Of a stretch of 64,000 nucleotides of DNA, positions 22,754 through 35,800 are shown one piece after another. The notes below the pieces were generated by a model. The model did not search any database, was not told the origin of the DNA, and worked only from the letters and a program-made list of their open reading frames with translations. The DNA comes from Meloidogyne chitwoodi (Eukaryota > Nematoda > Chromadorea > Rhabditida > Meloidogynidae): the NCBI GenBank assembly GCA_015183035.1, contig JACZZP010000002.1, positions 248,001 through 312,000 of the forward strand. The letters are read 5' to 3'. Each line of letters starts with the position of its first letter. The first letter of the stretch is position 1. The translations under genes were made by a program, and so were the position numbers.

Positions 22754-25700
22754 TTATACTTTACTTTCCTTTAAATTTGTTTGATTATTTTCATTATTAT
22801 TTACAACAGAATTTGAAGTTTGTTGTTGTTGATTAACTTGAATTCTTTTAATTAGAATATCCATGTAATTGTCCTAAAATTAAAAATTTTTTTTTTAATT
22901 TTTCTAAAAAATTTTATTTTAATTTTTTTCTAAAAATAAAAAAATTTTTTTAAATGAAAATATTACTTTAATATCATCATTATTTTCCCTTCTTTCATTC
23001 CCCTCAGTTTCTATTCTTTGCAACTCCTCAACTTTTCTGTCTAGTAGGCGGGAGAACATGGTGTACAATGCCTCCATGTTTTCTTGACTAGCCATGTACT
23101 TTAAATTGTTTAAATAAAAATAAATGAAAGAAAAAAGAGTATTAAAGAATAATTTTAAAAATTTAATTAAAAAAAAATTAAAAATTTTTTTTTAATTGAT
23201 TTTCTGTGAGAGTGACCTTGACACTTCAAAAAATCATAGCTTTATCAAAACTTGGAATTTTTAATATTTTAAAATATTAATATATACTTTCAAGACTGCT
23301 CTATTTAATAAAAATAATTAAAAAATTCTAGAACTTAAAAGAAGCAAAAATATTTGCAAAAATCACTCACACCTTATATGTAGCATTATTCAAAAAATCA
23401 TAACTTTATTAAAACTTTACAAACTTTTTTATTTTAAAGTTTATTTAAATTATTAAAGTCTTCTTTATTTAATAAAAAAAATTATTAATTACCTGATCAA
23501 CCTCTCTTTTCATTGTATTATTTCTTGATATTGTACCCCCATTAATTGTCTCCATATAGGCAGAGGCTATTGACTGACTGTGAGGTTTATCTGTTTGTCT
23601 TTTTAAAAAAATTAAAAATATTAAAAAAAATATTTTTAAAATTTATTTTTATCAGTTTAAGCCAAATCGACCGTTCTTTAGTTTAATTAAATTTAAGGTA
23701 CATTAGAGTCTCAGATTGTGGGGTCTTTTATTTCAAAAAATTGTGACTTATTTAAAAGCTATAAACGGTAAAAATCTCAAAATGGTCAAGAACATTTGAC
23801 CATATTTTAATTTTACCGTAGTACTCTAATAAACCCATTATTTAGAGTCTCTTCCAAAATTAGCAGAAATTCTCTTTAAAACTGTTTACCCCCCTCTTTG
23901 AGATAATTAAAAAATAAATAAAATTAAATACCTAAATATTATTCTATTTTTAAATTAATTTAAAAAATCCTCAATTTACTTGTTCATTTTCCGTCCAACT
24001 TGAGCAATTTTAACTGCTTCGGTTAACTTTAAAAATATTTTTTTAAAATTTTTTAAAAATTCCCTCACAGTAATTTTATTATAAGCTCTAACAATATCAC
24101 TAGCATCAAAAGTTTTTCTTTTAACATGCCTCATTAATAAAGGTTTTATTAATTTTGCATTAAATCTCTCAAATGTATCTCTTATAAAATGCCTTCCTCT
24201 TTGACCTATTATATCTTCAATTCCTGCCATTGTATAGTCAAAATATTTGTTATAAACCTGTTGATTTATTTTATTAAAATTAATTATTTTGTTCCTTTTT
24301 TTAAAAAATTGTCCTTATTTTTTGTCATATTTTATCTTATTTTTTTTAATTTGTCCTTATTTTTGTCCTAATTTTTGTCTTATTTTTGTCCTTATAAAAT
24401 TAATATTTGTCCTTATTTTTTGTCCTTGGAAAGATTTAACTTTTTTTTAATTAAATTAGAGTTATTGGTTTCATTATTTATCAATTTAATAGCTACGGTA
24501 GCTTTGTGTTTGATTTGCTTAATATTAAAAAATTCAAAAAAGAAAGCATTTAAGGAAACAGAAAAATAAAATAAGTCGAAGAAAGATAATGTAAATATTG
24601 GAAAAAAATTTTTGGGTCTGGGATTGTGCGCACATCCCTTAAAATCTTTGTATTTTACAGTTTAAAATTTACAAAAAAATTAATTAATTAAAAATTACCT
24701 TTTCTACCATCATAGCTTCATAATCAAGATCAGCCTTTTCCACTTTTAAAAGAAATAGTAAAGGTCGTATGGTTATACCCATAAGGAATACTGTAAAGAA
24801 GATGACAGCAATGCTTAAAAATAAAGAAATAATTGACTCCCGTTATAAGGACACCTCGAATTATTAACTCCCGTTATAAGGACACCCTAAATAATTGACT
24901 CCCGTTATAAGGACACCTCGAATTATTAAATCCCGTCATAAGGACACTTGAAGGGAATTGACCGAGAGTGTTTTCATAAATCAAAGTGTCACTATATCAA
25001 AGTGTCCTTATAACGAGAGTCAACTGTATTATTTTTATAACTTACCAAGTAGTTACAAACATTCTTTTAGCCTAAAAATTGAATATATTAAAAAAATTAT
25101 TTTTATATTTTTGCCTGAATTTCTGCAGGTAAAGACACAACAAGGCCAAAGGCAATAGCCCCACGAAGACCCCCATAGCACAAAACAAATTGATCCCTCA
25201 AAGAAAATTTTTTATTTCTTATACGATTAAGGACGGAACATTGAACAAGTACGCCTTTAAAGTTATTTTTTAAATATTTTTAAAAATTAAAAAGTTTTTC
25301 CATGGGGAAATTTGAGGAAATGACACAATTCACCTAAATATTTTTTATTTTATTTTCGGTAAAATGTCTGATTTTAGGTGAAATGTCCCATTTTTCGGTG
25401 AAATGTCTAATTTTCGGTGAAATGTCCTCTTTTTAGGTGAAATGTCTAATTTCGGTGAAATGTCTTTTTCTCAAAAATATTAAATTATTATCAAACCAAT
25501 AATTCTATAAAATAAGCAAAAAACAATAGTAACAAAAACAAAAGCAGTATCCCATTGGTGTAAACTAGAAATTGTAGATAATCCAAGAAACATAAAAATA
25601 ACAGTTTCACTGCATTGGGAAAGCATTTTAACAAAATATTTGACTGAATTATTTGCATCGTGTGTCATATTACCTTTTACATATTGTTTCATCATTATTC

Positions 25701-27845
25701 CACAAGCTACTATTCTTTAAAAAAATTTTAAAAAATTAAAAAAAAAATTTAAACAAACGCTAATATTGAGGAAAAACCAAACATTTCTGCTGAAAGATAG
25801 GCTAGATAGGGAACAACGAAAATAAATACTGGGGCAAGGATTTTGACTCGGCTGGTGAATCTGAATTTTTGAAATTAGGAATTTTTGACATTTTTGAAAT
25901 ATTTGACATTTTAAAATTATTTGACATTTTGAAATTTTTGACATTTTGTAATTTTGACATTTTTGTAATTTTTGACATTTTTGAAATTTTTGACATTTTA
26001 TTTAAATTACCTCATAATTCACCTCGTCAGAATGGAGACCAAAAATGCAAAGAAAAGTCCAATTAAAGTACCTCCTAAAGCAATCACTACAAAAGAGAAT
26101 ACCCCAGACAGATAATCAAGAGGGGCAAGATTATTAACTCCAATAAGTGTAAATTTGCGGAACATATGATAAAGCACCTTTAAGGGAAATTAAATATGAG
26201 AGAATTATTTGGTATTTTTTAAATATTTTTTCAGTGCCAAAATTTTGACATTTGAAATTTTTGACATTTTGAAATTTTTGACATTTTTGACATTCTGAAC
26301 TTCAAATTATTTTTAAAAAACATACCACGCTAACACCATCATTAAAAAGAGCTTCTCCAAAAACATTAATAAAAAGAAATTCATTAACATGTATTTCCTC
26401 AAAAACAGCAATCACAGCCACAGGATCAACTGCACTTATAAGAGAAGCAAATAATAAAATTTCAAAATTGGAAAAAGGTACAGAAAATAATTGAAATTTG
26501 CCAAGAAAAAAAAGAGAAAAACCAATAGCTAAAGTATTCCAAATTGTTCCAACAAAAGCAAAAAGAAGAACAGAATCCCAATTTTCGAATAATTGACGAT
26601 TTGGCATAAAATAACCTAAAAATGGTAAGAAAAATTAAGTCGGACGTTTTGGTGCGGGGTTGATAAAACGGTCAAATTTGAAGATAGAAACGTGAAATTT
26701 TACAAGGATCTTCAATATAGTGTTATCTACCTTCTCTAAAAAATTTAGAATTTTTAGTTTAATATTTCAAAAGTTAGGGTTAAAAAACTTTGAAAAACCA
26801 CGAAATTTTGGACCTTTTCTAAAATATTTTAAGAAATACTGAACCAAAAGTTCTCAAATTTTACAAATAGTTAAAAAGGATTATTTGATGATTTGTGCAA
26901 AATTTTATTAATTTCAGTTCTTATATGGCCATTTTAGAAATTTTAATTCATCATGGTGTGAAGAGAACATTCGCTATAGTGTGAAGGGAACACAGAAAAA
27001 ATAAAATTTTACCAGCATCAAAAATAATTGGCGGAAGTAAATAAAGGAAGAATGTAGAAGACTTTAGAGTAAAAAGTTCGGTGCTGACATGTAATTTTTG
27101 TAGGGCATAACCAAGTATAAGACCAACAACAATGAGTAAAGCACTATCTGGTATAGATTCTCCAAATTTTTTGTGGACATGAAAAACTTTTAAAAAAAGA
27201 AAATAAATGGATTAGGAAAGGGTTGGAAAATACAATTAATTTTATAAAGTAAACTCACGTATTTTAGCTATGCTTGCTAAAAGTATCCAAACACTGACTG
27301 TATATGGCTTAAATAAAAAGAATTAATAAAATTAAATAAATTAAATTATTGCCGTTTCTACATGATGCCACTCAAATGAGAGTATCTAAAAAATAGGATT
27401 TAATGAGTAAAAAATTCTGATTAATTTCTGATTTAATTCTGAAAAATTCTGATTAATTTCTGATTTAATTCTGAAAAAATTCTGGAAACATTCTTATAAA
27501 TTCTGGTTAAATTCTGATTTAATTCTGATTTAATTTTAGTTAAATTCTGAAAGAAATTCTGATTTTTCTGATAATCATAAAAGATAGAGAAGGCTTTAAA
27601 ATTGCCTTAAAATGGCTGGGTTTATGCTCATCTTCCTGAGCATTAATATTAAATTCTGTTGTAAATTCTGTTTGATATTTTTTAGTAACTGAATTATTTG
27701 TATAATTATTATTTGTCCAATTTAATGGGGTAGTAAAACTAATGGTTGTTTTATCAAAAATAATGAAAATAAATAAAAATAAATAAAATAATTGATGTAA
27801 AATATTAATAGGAATAATATTGAAGGAATTATATTTTTTTCTCAT
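22754..27845 (-). CDS. nhx: Na+/H+ exchanger of the NHE/NHX family
   Basis: About 15 exons give roughly 690 residues. Exon 1 (27606-27845) encodes a signal-anchor and an extracellular Asn/Thr-rich segment. The membrane domain shows [79 protein letters not shown] and [20 protein letters not shown], all NHE hallmarks including the ion-binding Asp and the [15 protein letters not shown] motifs. The cytoplasmic tail has [30 protein letters not shown] and [15 protein letters not shown], closest to what I recall of worm NHX-2-type proteins. It should exchange H+ for Na+ across the plasma membrane. Three introns have GC donors (27605, 27352, 25114). Exon 2 is only 33 bases. Confidence 0.9.
24835..25022. 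repeat. CTCCCGTTATAAGGACACC element with tandem left ends
   Basis: Four near-identical cccgttataaggacac motifs (24840-24950) face one inverted copy, tgtccttataacgagagtc (25003-25022). It lies in an intron of the Na+/H+ exchanger. Confidence 0.8.
25865..26000. repeat. Intronic tandem repeat of TTTGACATTTTGAAAT
   Basis: At least eight variants of tttgacattttgaaat fill the interval between two exchanger exons. A second short array is at 26225-26300. On the coding strand they read atttcaaaatgtcaaa, matching the motif at 6782 and 61138. Confidence 0.8.
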
Positions 27846-28035
27846 TCTGAAAAAAAATTCTGATTAAATTCTGAAAAAAGTTTGAGAAAAATTCTGATTA
27901 ATTTTTGTAAAAATTTATGGGAAAATTATGATTTATAATTCTGAAAATATTCTGATTTAATTCTGAATAAATTCTGATTTAATTCTGAAAATATTCTGAT
28001 AAATTTAAGGGAAAATTCTGATTTAATTCTGATTT
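27400..28035. repeat. TTCTGATTTAATTCTGAAAA simple repeats
   Basis: Dense copies of ttctgatt/ttctgaaa occur in exchanger intron 1 and upstream of its ATG, interrupted by exon 1. A further block is at 28610-28790. Confidence 0.8.
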
Positions 28036-29302
28036 AATATTACTTAATATTAAACAGGAAACATAAAAATATTTTTATAATAAATTTAGTCATAAAAAAA
28101 ATAAAATTATAAAATTTTCGTGTTGGCAAACATAAAAATTTAACTATAAATTCTTATGACTTGGCGTTAGTTTTTTTAGGCTTTATCAGTCCCGAATTTT
28201 ATAGTTATAAATAAATTGTATTTTTTTCAATTTATTTTTTTTTATTATTTTTTATATTGATTGTCAAACATTTTCAACTAAATAAAAATAAAAATCTAAT
28301 TCTTAAAAAATCAGAAAAAATAAAATATTTTTAAATTATTTAAATAAAATTAAAAAAGATAAATTTAAAAAATTGTTTCATTTTTAAAAATATTATAGTT
28401 ATTGTGTGTTTAAAAAATTAATAAATATTTAATAAAAATATAAAACGAGATCAATTTATAAAAAAATTATGACGAAAATTCTTTTATTCTTTATATTTTA
28501 AAAGTAATTAAAAATAAACGAATAAAATTTTAATTTAATTATAAAGGTAAATATTTTCTTTAAAATATTTTTTATTATTGATTTAATAGATTAATCGACA
28601 AAAATAAAGCAAAATTCTGAAGAAAATATTATGATTTAATATTAAAAAATTCTGATTAAATTCTGAAAAAATTCTGATTTAATTTTAAAAAATTCTGAAA
28701 ATATTCTGATTAAATTCTGTTTAAATTCTGAAAAAATTCTGACTTAATATTAAAAAATTCTGATTAAATTCTGATTTAATTTGGTAAACAATTTAAATTG
28801 TGGAATTATTATAAAATAAAATATTTAAATAATGACTGAATTCTGGCGAAAATAAAACATGACTATGACAAACAAAACAATTTAATTGAGGAACATTTAT
28901 TGGATAATAATTGAAGGTATTTGCATTTTAACGGATTATTTTTTTTTATTTTTAATAAAAATTTTTATTATGATAAATTTTTTATTTTTAATAAAATTAA
29001 AAATATTTTAGAGGATTTAAATAAAAAAATTTGACCCAGAAATGTATAATAAAAGGAGATGAAAGTATATAATGTTTCAACGACTATAACTTTTGAACAA
29101 TTAAACCAATTAAAATTCTTTTAGTATCATTCGATAGAGAATTAAATTTGCTACAAAAAGATAAAAATTTCAAAATTTTATCTTTTAAACAAAAAATGTT
29201 ATGGACAAAAAAGTGAATACTATGATTGACACTCAACTTTCACACCGAAACATCTTTTATCGCACTGAACTGGCCAATGTTTAATCCTATCTCGTTGGAA
29301 TT
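27846..29302. other. AT-rich intergenic region upstream of the exchanger
   Basis: No gene seen. It contains TTCTGATT arrays (to 28035 and at 28610-28790) and a block at 29080-29220 with tagtatcattcgatagagaa, shared with the inverted repeat at 15430-15720. Confidence 0.55.
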
Positions 29303-30256
29303 TTATTCTTTTTTATCACAAAATTTTCCCGACCATCCATTTCGACATATGCATTTTGAAGAATTGTTAGTAGCCAAACACCAACCATGCCCATTACAAC
29401 CTTGGTCACCAAAGCAAACAGCTAAAAATAAGGTAAAATTGAATAACTCTTAAATAATCTAAATTAAATCTCTTAGTTGTACCAAGCTCTTATTATTAAA
29501 AGCTCATCGATATAACAATATAAAACTTGGTGGGTAGTGTGAACGGAACAGTGGAGTGGTGTGAAAGGAACATGTTCCTTCCACAGCCAAAAGCAGTGTT
29601 CCCTTTTATTTTTCGGAGTTTAATTGTCAAACAAAAAAGTTTTCCCGTTCAGAAAATTAGATTCGATATCTAATCTCTTAGTTATCCCGATGGTATTGGG
29701 ATAAGATAAGGATTTTAATATAATATTTTTATACTTGTATTGCAGCGAATACCACAATAACCAATTCGACATAAACACATTGGTTCACTAATTTTCCCAA
29801 AACAGTGTCCATTAGAATTGCAATCAGAAAGAGAGCAATCCTTGAACAATTTAATTAATTTATTTAGCATTTTTAATAGAACTTTTACCTTTTCTTCTAC
29901 TTTATTATGTATTCCAATAGCAAGAATTACTCCATTTTCTCTACTTTCACTGCTCCCAGAAGACGAAGAATCACAACATATTGGTAAAATTGTTGGATTT
30001 GGTTTTTTGGTTGTTGTATTGGTTTTTAGAGTGGTTGTAGTAGTAGTGGTAGTGGTTGTAGAGGTAGTGGAACTTGTAGTAGTTTTTCTTTTAAAACATT
30101 CCAAAGAAACATCGACACAGCAAGGGCAGGAAGAGTCAATCAACCACTTGAATTTTTATTTAAATTATTACAATAAGACTTTTATGGTAATAAACTTGCC
30201 AAGTTAGCTTCGTCAAGAAAAAATAAAATTAAAAATAACTTAATAAAAAAAGGCAT
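29303..30256 (-). CDS. Secreted Thr-rich protein with two EGF-like domains
   Basis: Exon 1 (30200-30256) encodes only a signal peptide, MPFFIKLFLILFFLDEANL. It joins through a GC-AG intron of 53 bases (30147-30199) to a Cys-containing segment (CPCCVDVSLECFKRK), then a Thr tract about 25 residues long that is probably O-glycosylated, then exon 3 with EGF 1 (CSLSDCNSNGHCF, MCLCRIGYCGIRC). Exon 4 carries EGF 2 (CNGHGWCLATNNSSKCICR, NGWSGKFC) and stops at 29303. Using the nearby GT (GCAA|GTTTAT) instead of GC would bring a TGA within three codons, so the GC donor is supported. No membrane anchor is visible at the C-terminus. Specific function unknown; a matrix or surface-coat role is inference. 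The last intron holds a GTGTGAAAGGAAC element. Confidence 0.75.
29522..29655. repeat. GTGTGAAAGGAACATGTTCC element, copy 1
   Basis: A block of about 110-130 bases with ggtgtgaaaggaacatgttc, then ccacagccaaaagcagtgtt and cccttttatttttcggagtt. It is nearly identical to 31060-31170. It lies in the EGF gene intron. The centre, gaacatgttc, is palindromic. Confidence 0.8.
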
Positions 30257-30606
30257 GAGACAAATATAAAAATTTTGTAAAAATAAAATGAATCTCTTGT
30301 ATTAATATCAGTTTTATATATATTTTTAATAATCAACGTAAAAATAAATAATAAAAATTATAGGAGACTTTATCCTCTTAGAGGGATTTGCAGTTAACAT
30401 TTGACTAAACAAAAATAAAAGGTAAATTTTATGGTAAAACAGAGAGTTAACTAAAGTAAAAATTAACTAATTATTTAATATTCAATTTATCCACCAAATA
30501 GTAATTCTTTTAAAAATATAATAAAATTTTCAAAGACAATTTTTTGGGCACTTTTAATTTTATGGCAAAATATTTTTTAAATAAATTCTTTTTTATTTTT
30601 ATTTTT

Positions 30607-31465
30607 TTAATCAGTTTCTCCAGCCATTAATTCCCAAAATTCTTCAAATTCAATTTTTCCACTTCCGTCTTCGTCAATTTCATCTACTGCAACATCCAAG
30701 TCTTTATCGCTTAGGTCTGGTGCGATTTCTTTAAGAAGTCCTTTAAGTGTAGGGCGAGAGATGTAGCCATTACCCTTAAATTATTTTTTGGATCAACACA
30801 CCCAACTGATCTACCCAGTTTAACAAAATATAAAATTAATTCTCTAAGGAAAAATTTCTAATAAAAATAATGCCTCTTTGTCGAAAAGACGAAAGGCTTC
30901 TCTCAATTCTTTCCGCAAAGTATCCTTATCTACAGTGTTGGCAACAGTGTAGACTAATGCACAAAACTCATCAAATTCAATTTTGCCGCTGCCGTCTGCG
31001 TCGAATTTGCGGATTAGTCTGAACAAAAAATTTAAAGTTTTTATTTTTAAATATCCAACTTGGTGGTGTGAAAGGAACAATGGACTGGTGTGGAAGGAAC
31101 ATGTTCCCTCCACAGCCAAAAGCAGTGTTCCCTTTTATTTTTCGGAGTTTAAATGTTAACTAAAAAAGTTTTCCAATTCATAAAATTGAAAAATAATAAA
31201 AAAAGTTTTCCTCCATTGAATTCCCCGTAAAAAATAATTTAGAAATAAAATTCCAGGAGAAAATAAATTAATTCCTATCTTGCTCAACTCACTTTCGAAG
31301 AGTTTTTTCGTCAAAATCTTGTTCCATAGCATTCATAATTACACCAATTTGAGTAGCCATAATATAACCATTCTTTCCACGGTCAAACATATCAAAAAAG
31401 CGTTGATACTCCTCTATTTGAGAGCCGTCAATTTCATTAAGGATTTCTTCAATATTTTCGGCCAT
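30607..31465 (-). CDS. pat-10: Troponin C, body-wall muscle type
   Basis: Three exons from ATG 31465 give about 161 residues, matching nematode troponin C. Visible are EIDGSQIEEYQRFFDMFDRG, GYIMATQIGVIMNAMEQDF, the second EF hand DADGSGKIEFDEF, ELREAFRLFDKEGNGYISRP (third hand), and the fourth hand DEDGSGKIEFEEFWELMAG. Hands two and four have complete Asp/Ser/Glu calcium ligands. The first hand (DRGKNGYIMATQ) lacks the last acidic ligand and is probably inactive. The protein binds Ca2+ on thin filaments and releases troponin I inhibition of actomyosin. Intron 2 (30775-30873) has a GC donor, GAG|GCATTA. No GT exists nearby and the frame FDKE|GNGYIS fits the family exactly. The symbol follows the C. 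elegans orthologue. Confidence 0.95.
31060..31170. repeat. GTGTGAAAGGAACATGTTCC element, copy 2
   Basis: Repeats the 29522 copy with few changes, here in intron 1 of troponin C. It begins ggtggtgtgaaaggaacaat and ends ttatttttcggagttta. Confidence 0.8.
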
Positions 31466-32849
31466 TTTATTTATTTAAAAGATTAAAAATGGAAAAAAGA
31501 CACTAAAAATGAATTTTTAAAATTTATCAATTTTTAAGGATTTTATAAAAATTAAAAAAGAAGAAAAAGAGGGGAAAACGTTGATTGGCAAATGACGATA
31601 AAAAATAGGCAAAAGTGGATGTAAAATAAAAAAGAAAAATAATAGAAAATGAGTGGGTTAAAAAGAACAAGCAAATACTTTAAAATGTTAAATAATTTTT
31701 TTTAGATTGATAGGAAATTTTTCTTTTTATTGAGATTTAAGAGAGAGGAAGGAAAAGTCGATCTCAACAGCCGCTTTTTTATTTTAATATAAAAGCTTAA
31801 TTGAGAAAAAAATAGGAGGGAATGTTGAAAAGAAGAGAATGCACTGTTTGACAGTTTATTTAAAACAAGAAATTTCGTTCAGAATTTTAGAAGAATTTCT
31901 CAAGTTTTCCTGATCTTGTGTGTAAAGCCGGTTCCTTTCAGCCTAGTTATAGAGCAAAAGGAACAGACATCGATCGACGGTTAAGTGGATAAAAAATAAT
32001 ATTGCTTAGGAGAGCTCTCAGGAATTCTATCTTTTGATACTTTTGGGACATATTCGGCTCCGCTTTATTTTTGAATTTATTCAACAAATAATCTTTTTGA
32101 GATAAATTAGGGAGAAATGCCTTAAAATAAAAATTATAAAAATATAAAAATTTTAAAAATAAAAAACGATTTAGTTAGATGAAAATAAATATATAAAAGA
32201 TTTTAAATAGAAAAAGATATAGTTGAGAATCAATAGGGAGGATAGAATTAAATTAACAGCTGTTGAAGGAAGTTTTAAAATGAATAAAAAAGCATATGGC
32301 TACGGCTTGTAAAATTAAGTTTTAAATTATCTAAATCTTAAAATATTTAAAGACGAAATTTTTTTTAATTTTGAAAATTTGATAAAAAATTGAAAAATAC
32401 AAAAAAAGTAAAAAAATTAAAAATTAGAAAAAGGTATGATAAAAATATATAAAATTACTAAAAGTTCATTAAAAAATTTAAGTTTTTTGTTCATAACTTT
32501 TTTTGTTTCTTTTCAAAAAATAAAATTAAAATTTATTAATAGAAAATTTTCTTCTCTATCAAATGATACTTAAATTATCATAAACGGTTTATCCAACCAA
32601 AAGTTACAAGGTTTTAAACTAACATAACTTTTTAATATTATTCATTTAATATTTAAAATAAAACACTAAAATCAATTTTGGCATTATGTAATTTTCTAAC
32701 AATCTCGCCTATACTCTTTTGTATAAAGAGAAATAGTTTGCTTTTGTCTCCACGTCATCTTCAAAGTTTTGCAATTAAAATATCATTTTTCAATTTTTAA
32801 AATTTTAAAGTATTTTGTTGTGTTCTTAAAATAAAATTTTCAGAAAATT
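31466..32849. other. Shared upstream region of troponin C and alpha-COP
   Basis: No gene seen between the two divergently transcribed genes, so it should hold both promoters. Nothing I can call as a specific factor site. 32470-32640 contains a diverged copy of the tatcattcgatagagaa block. An attttcag at 32836-32843 just before the next ATG looks like a trans-splice acceptor. Confidence 0.5.
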
Positions 32850-35800
32850 ATGGCTTTATTAAAAAAATTTGAATCAAAAAGTGCTCGAGTTAAAGGTTTA
32901 TTGACTTATAATTTTTTGACTATTTTTATTTTTAGGAATTTCTTTTCATCCAACCCGTCCATGGGTACTTGCATCCCTTCATAGCGGAGTGATACAACTT
33001 TGGGATTACCGCATGTGCGTCTTAATTGAAAAGGTTATTTAATAAAAAAATTTTAAAGTTAAACAGTTTTAAAAGTAAATTTCAGTTTGATGAGCATGAT
33101 GGACCAGTCCGAGGAGTTGATTTTCATTCACAACAACCAATATTTGTTTCTGGTGGAGATGACTACAAAATCAAGGTTTCTTTAATACAATTTTTTGACA
33201 AATTTTAAAATTTTAAGGTCTGGAATTATAAGCAAAGAAAATGCATTTTCACTTTATTGGGACATCTTGATTATATTAGAACAACTTTCTTCCACAAACA
33301 ACATCCTTGGATTATAAGCGCATCTGATGACCAAACTGTACGAATTTGGAATTGGCAATCAAGAATTTCCATTGCAATTTTGACTGGTTTATTTTTTTCA
33401 ATTATTTTCTAAGGTTTTTTCATTTTTTATTTTTAGGACATAATCATTATGTAATGTGTGCTCAATTCCACCCTTCAGAAGATTTAGTTGCTAGTGCAAG
33501 TCTTGATCAAACCGTACGCATTTGGGATATTAGCGGACTTCGAAAAAAGAATTCTGCACCAGGAGGAGGAGGTTCTAGCGTTCCTAGTGGAATTAGTCGT
33601 TTTGGTTCAACTTCTGTTAGTTCTGCACAAACTGAATTATTTGGACAACCTGATGTTGTTGTAAAACATGTGCTTGAAGGGCATGATAGAGGTTTTTATT
33701 ATTTTATTTATATTTTTAGTTTTTTAATATTGTGATTGGGTGTCTTTTTGACGGTTTAGTGATCTAAAAGAATAAATTTTTTGATTTTTATTTAAGGAGT
33801 TAATTGGGTATCTTTCCACCCTTCAATGCCTTTAATCGTTTCGGGCGCTGATGACCGTCAAATCAAACTTTGGCGTCACAATGATAGCAAAGCATGGGAA
33901 GTAGACTCTTGCCGTGGACATTATAACAACGTTTCCTGCGTTATATTTCATCCAAAGGCTGAACTTATTCTTTCTAATTCTGAAGATAAAAGTATTCGAG
34001 TGTGGGATATGCAAAAGAGAACGTGTCTTCAGGTTTAGATTTTAATTTAATTTTTTTAATTAAAAAAAAAATAAAGAATTTCCGCCATGATAACGATCGT
34101 TTCTGGGTTTTGGCTTCTCATCCTTCCCTTAATATTTTTGCTGGTGGTCATGATAATGGAATGATAGTCTTCAAAACAGAAAGAGAACGTCCTCCATATT
34201 GCGTCCAAGACAATTTGGTTTTTTATGTAAAAGAGAGGCAATTGAGACGTCTTGACTTGACTACAAAGTTTGAATTTAATAAGATTTTTTTTAAAATTCT
34301 TTTTCAATTTTTAAGCAAGGACACTCCTTTAGCTCATATTAAACCAAACAAATTGACTCAACCTTTTTATTCTGTCCATTACAATCCTGCGGAAAATTGT
34401 TTTTTGTTGATTACACGTCCGTCGAATAACATTGAGTCGAGCACTTGTGATTTTTATAAGGTTGAATTTTTTTAATTTCTTAAAAAAATGCATGTCAAAA
34501 TGTCAAAAAAACTTTTTTTTAAAGATTTCTCAAAAAGAAGGTGAACTCGAACCTGTAGACGTTAAGCGAACACCAAGTATTGCTTCTATATGGGTTGCCC
34601 GCAACAGATTTGCAGTTTTGGACAAATCTCATCAATTGTCTATTCGTGATTTGCATAATCTTGAAAGTCGTAAAATTGACTATAACGGCCCAATTGATGA
34701 TATTTTTTATGCTGGGACAGGACTTTTAATGTTAAAAAACCCGGATAGTGTGTCTATTTATGATGTTCAACAAAAACGTGTTTTAGTTAGCTTTAAAGTT
34801 AGCAAAGTAAGTGAAATTTTGATAAAATTTATTTTTTAAATTTTTAATGTTTTTTGACATTTTTGAATTCAAAAATTATTAAACATTTTTCAAAAAATAA
34901 GTTTCAAAATTTTCCTTTAGGTAAAGTACGTTATTTGGTCAAAAAACATGGAATATGCAGCTCTTTTAAGCAAACACACTGTTACACTAGTCACCAGAAA
35001 ACTTGCGGTTTTTTTAATTTTTTTTGAAAAAATTATTTTCAAAATTCTTTTAAGCTTCTTTCTTCAATACAAGAATCGACACGTGTAAAAAGCGGTGCTT
35101 GGGATTTGGATAATGATGCTTTTATTTATACAACTTCGAATCATATAAAATATGCGTTGACTTGTGGGGGTGATCATGGAATTATTAGAACAATGGACAT
35201 TCCAGTTTATATTTTGGCATTAAGAGGAAATCGGTTGTATTGCTTAAATAGGTTTTTTATTTAAATTTAATTTTTTGTGGACTTTTTTTACGAATTTTCG
35301 GTGGATTAAACTTGGGACTCTTACACCTTTATGTTTAAAAACAAAAATTAGGGTACTTACTTATTATCCCTAAGCATTTTTGCGGACTTTTTTTGCGGAC
35401 AAATTTATATATAAATAGACAATTTGAATAATAAAATCTTATTTGATTTTTTAATCTATTTTTTATTTATAATGAAAAAATAAATTTGTCCGCAAAAAAA
35501 GTCCGCAAAAGTGCTTAGGGATAATACTAAGTACCAAAATTAGTTTATATTTTCTAACATTTATTGTTGCATTTATTTATTTTAATTTTTTTTGATATGT
35601 TGTTAATTCTATATTCGAATATTGGACCTAAAATTTAATTTTTTTGTTAAGTTTCCTTTATTTTTTGGTCTACAAGTTTCGCTCCGCCGAATTTTTAATT
35701 TAATATTTTGAAATTATTTTTTTTTTTAAAGAGATGCTTCACCAATTGAATTAACCATTGATCCAACCGAATATCGTTTTAAACTTGCACTCGTTCATCG

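Noticed and set aside
29818..30207. Plus-strand frame with a poly-Val stretch
   Set aside because: Antisense of the Thr-rich exon of the EGF gene, which has a signal peptide, EGF cysteines and splice sites on the minus strand.
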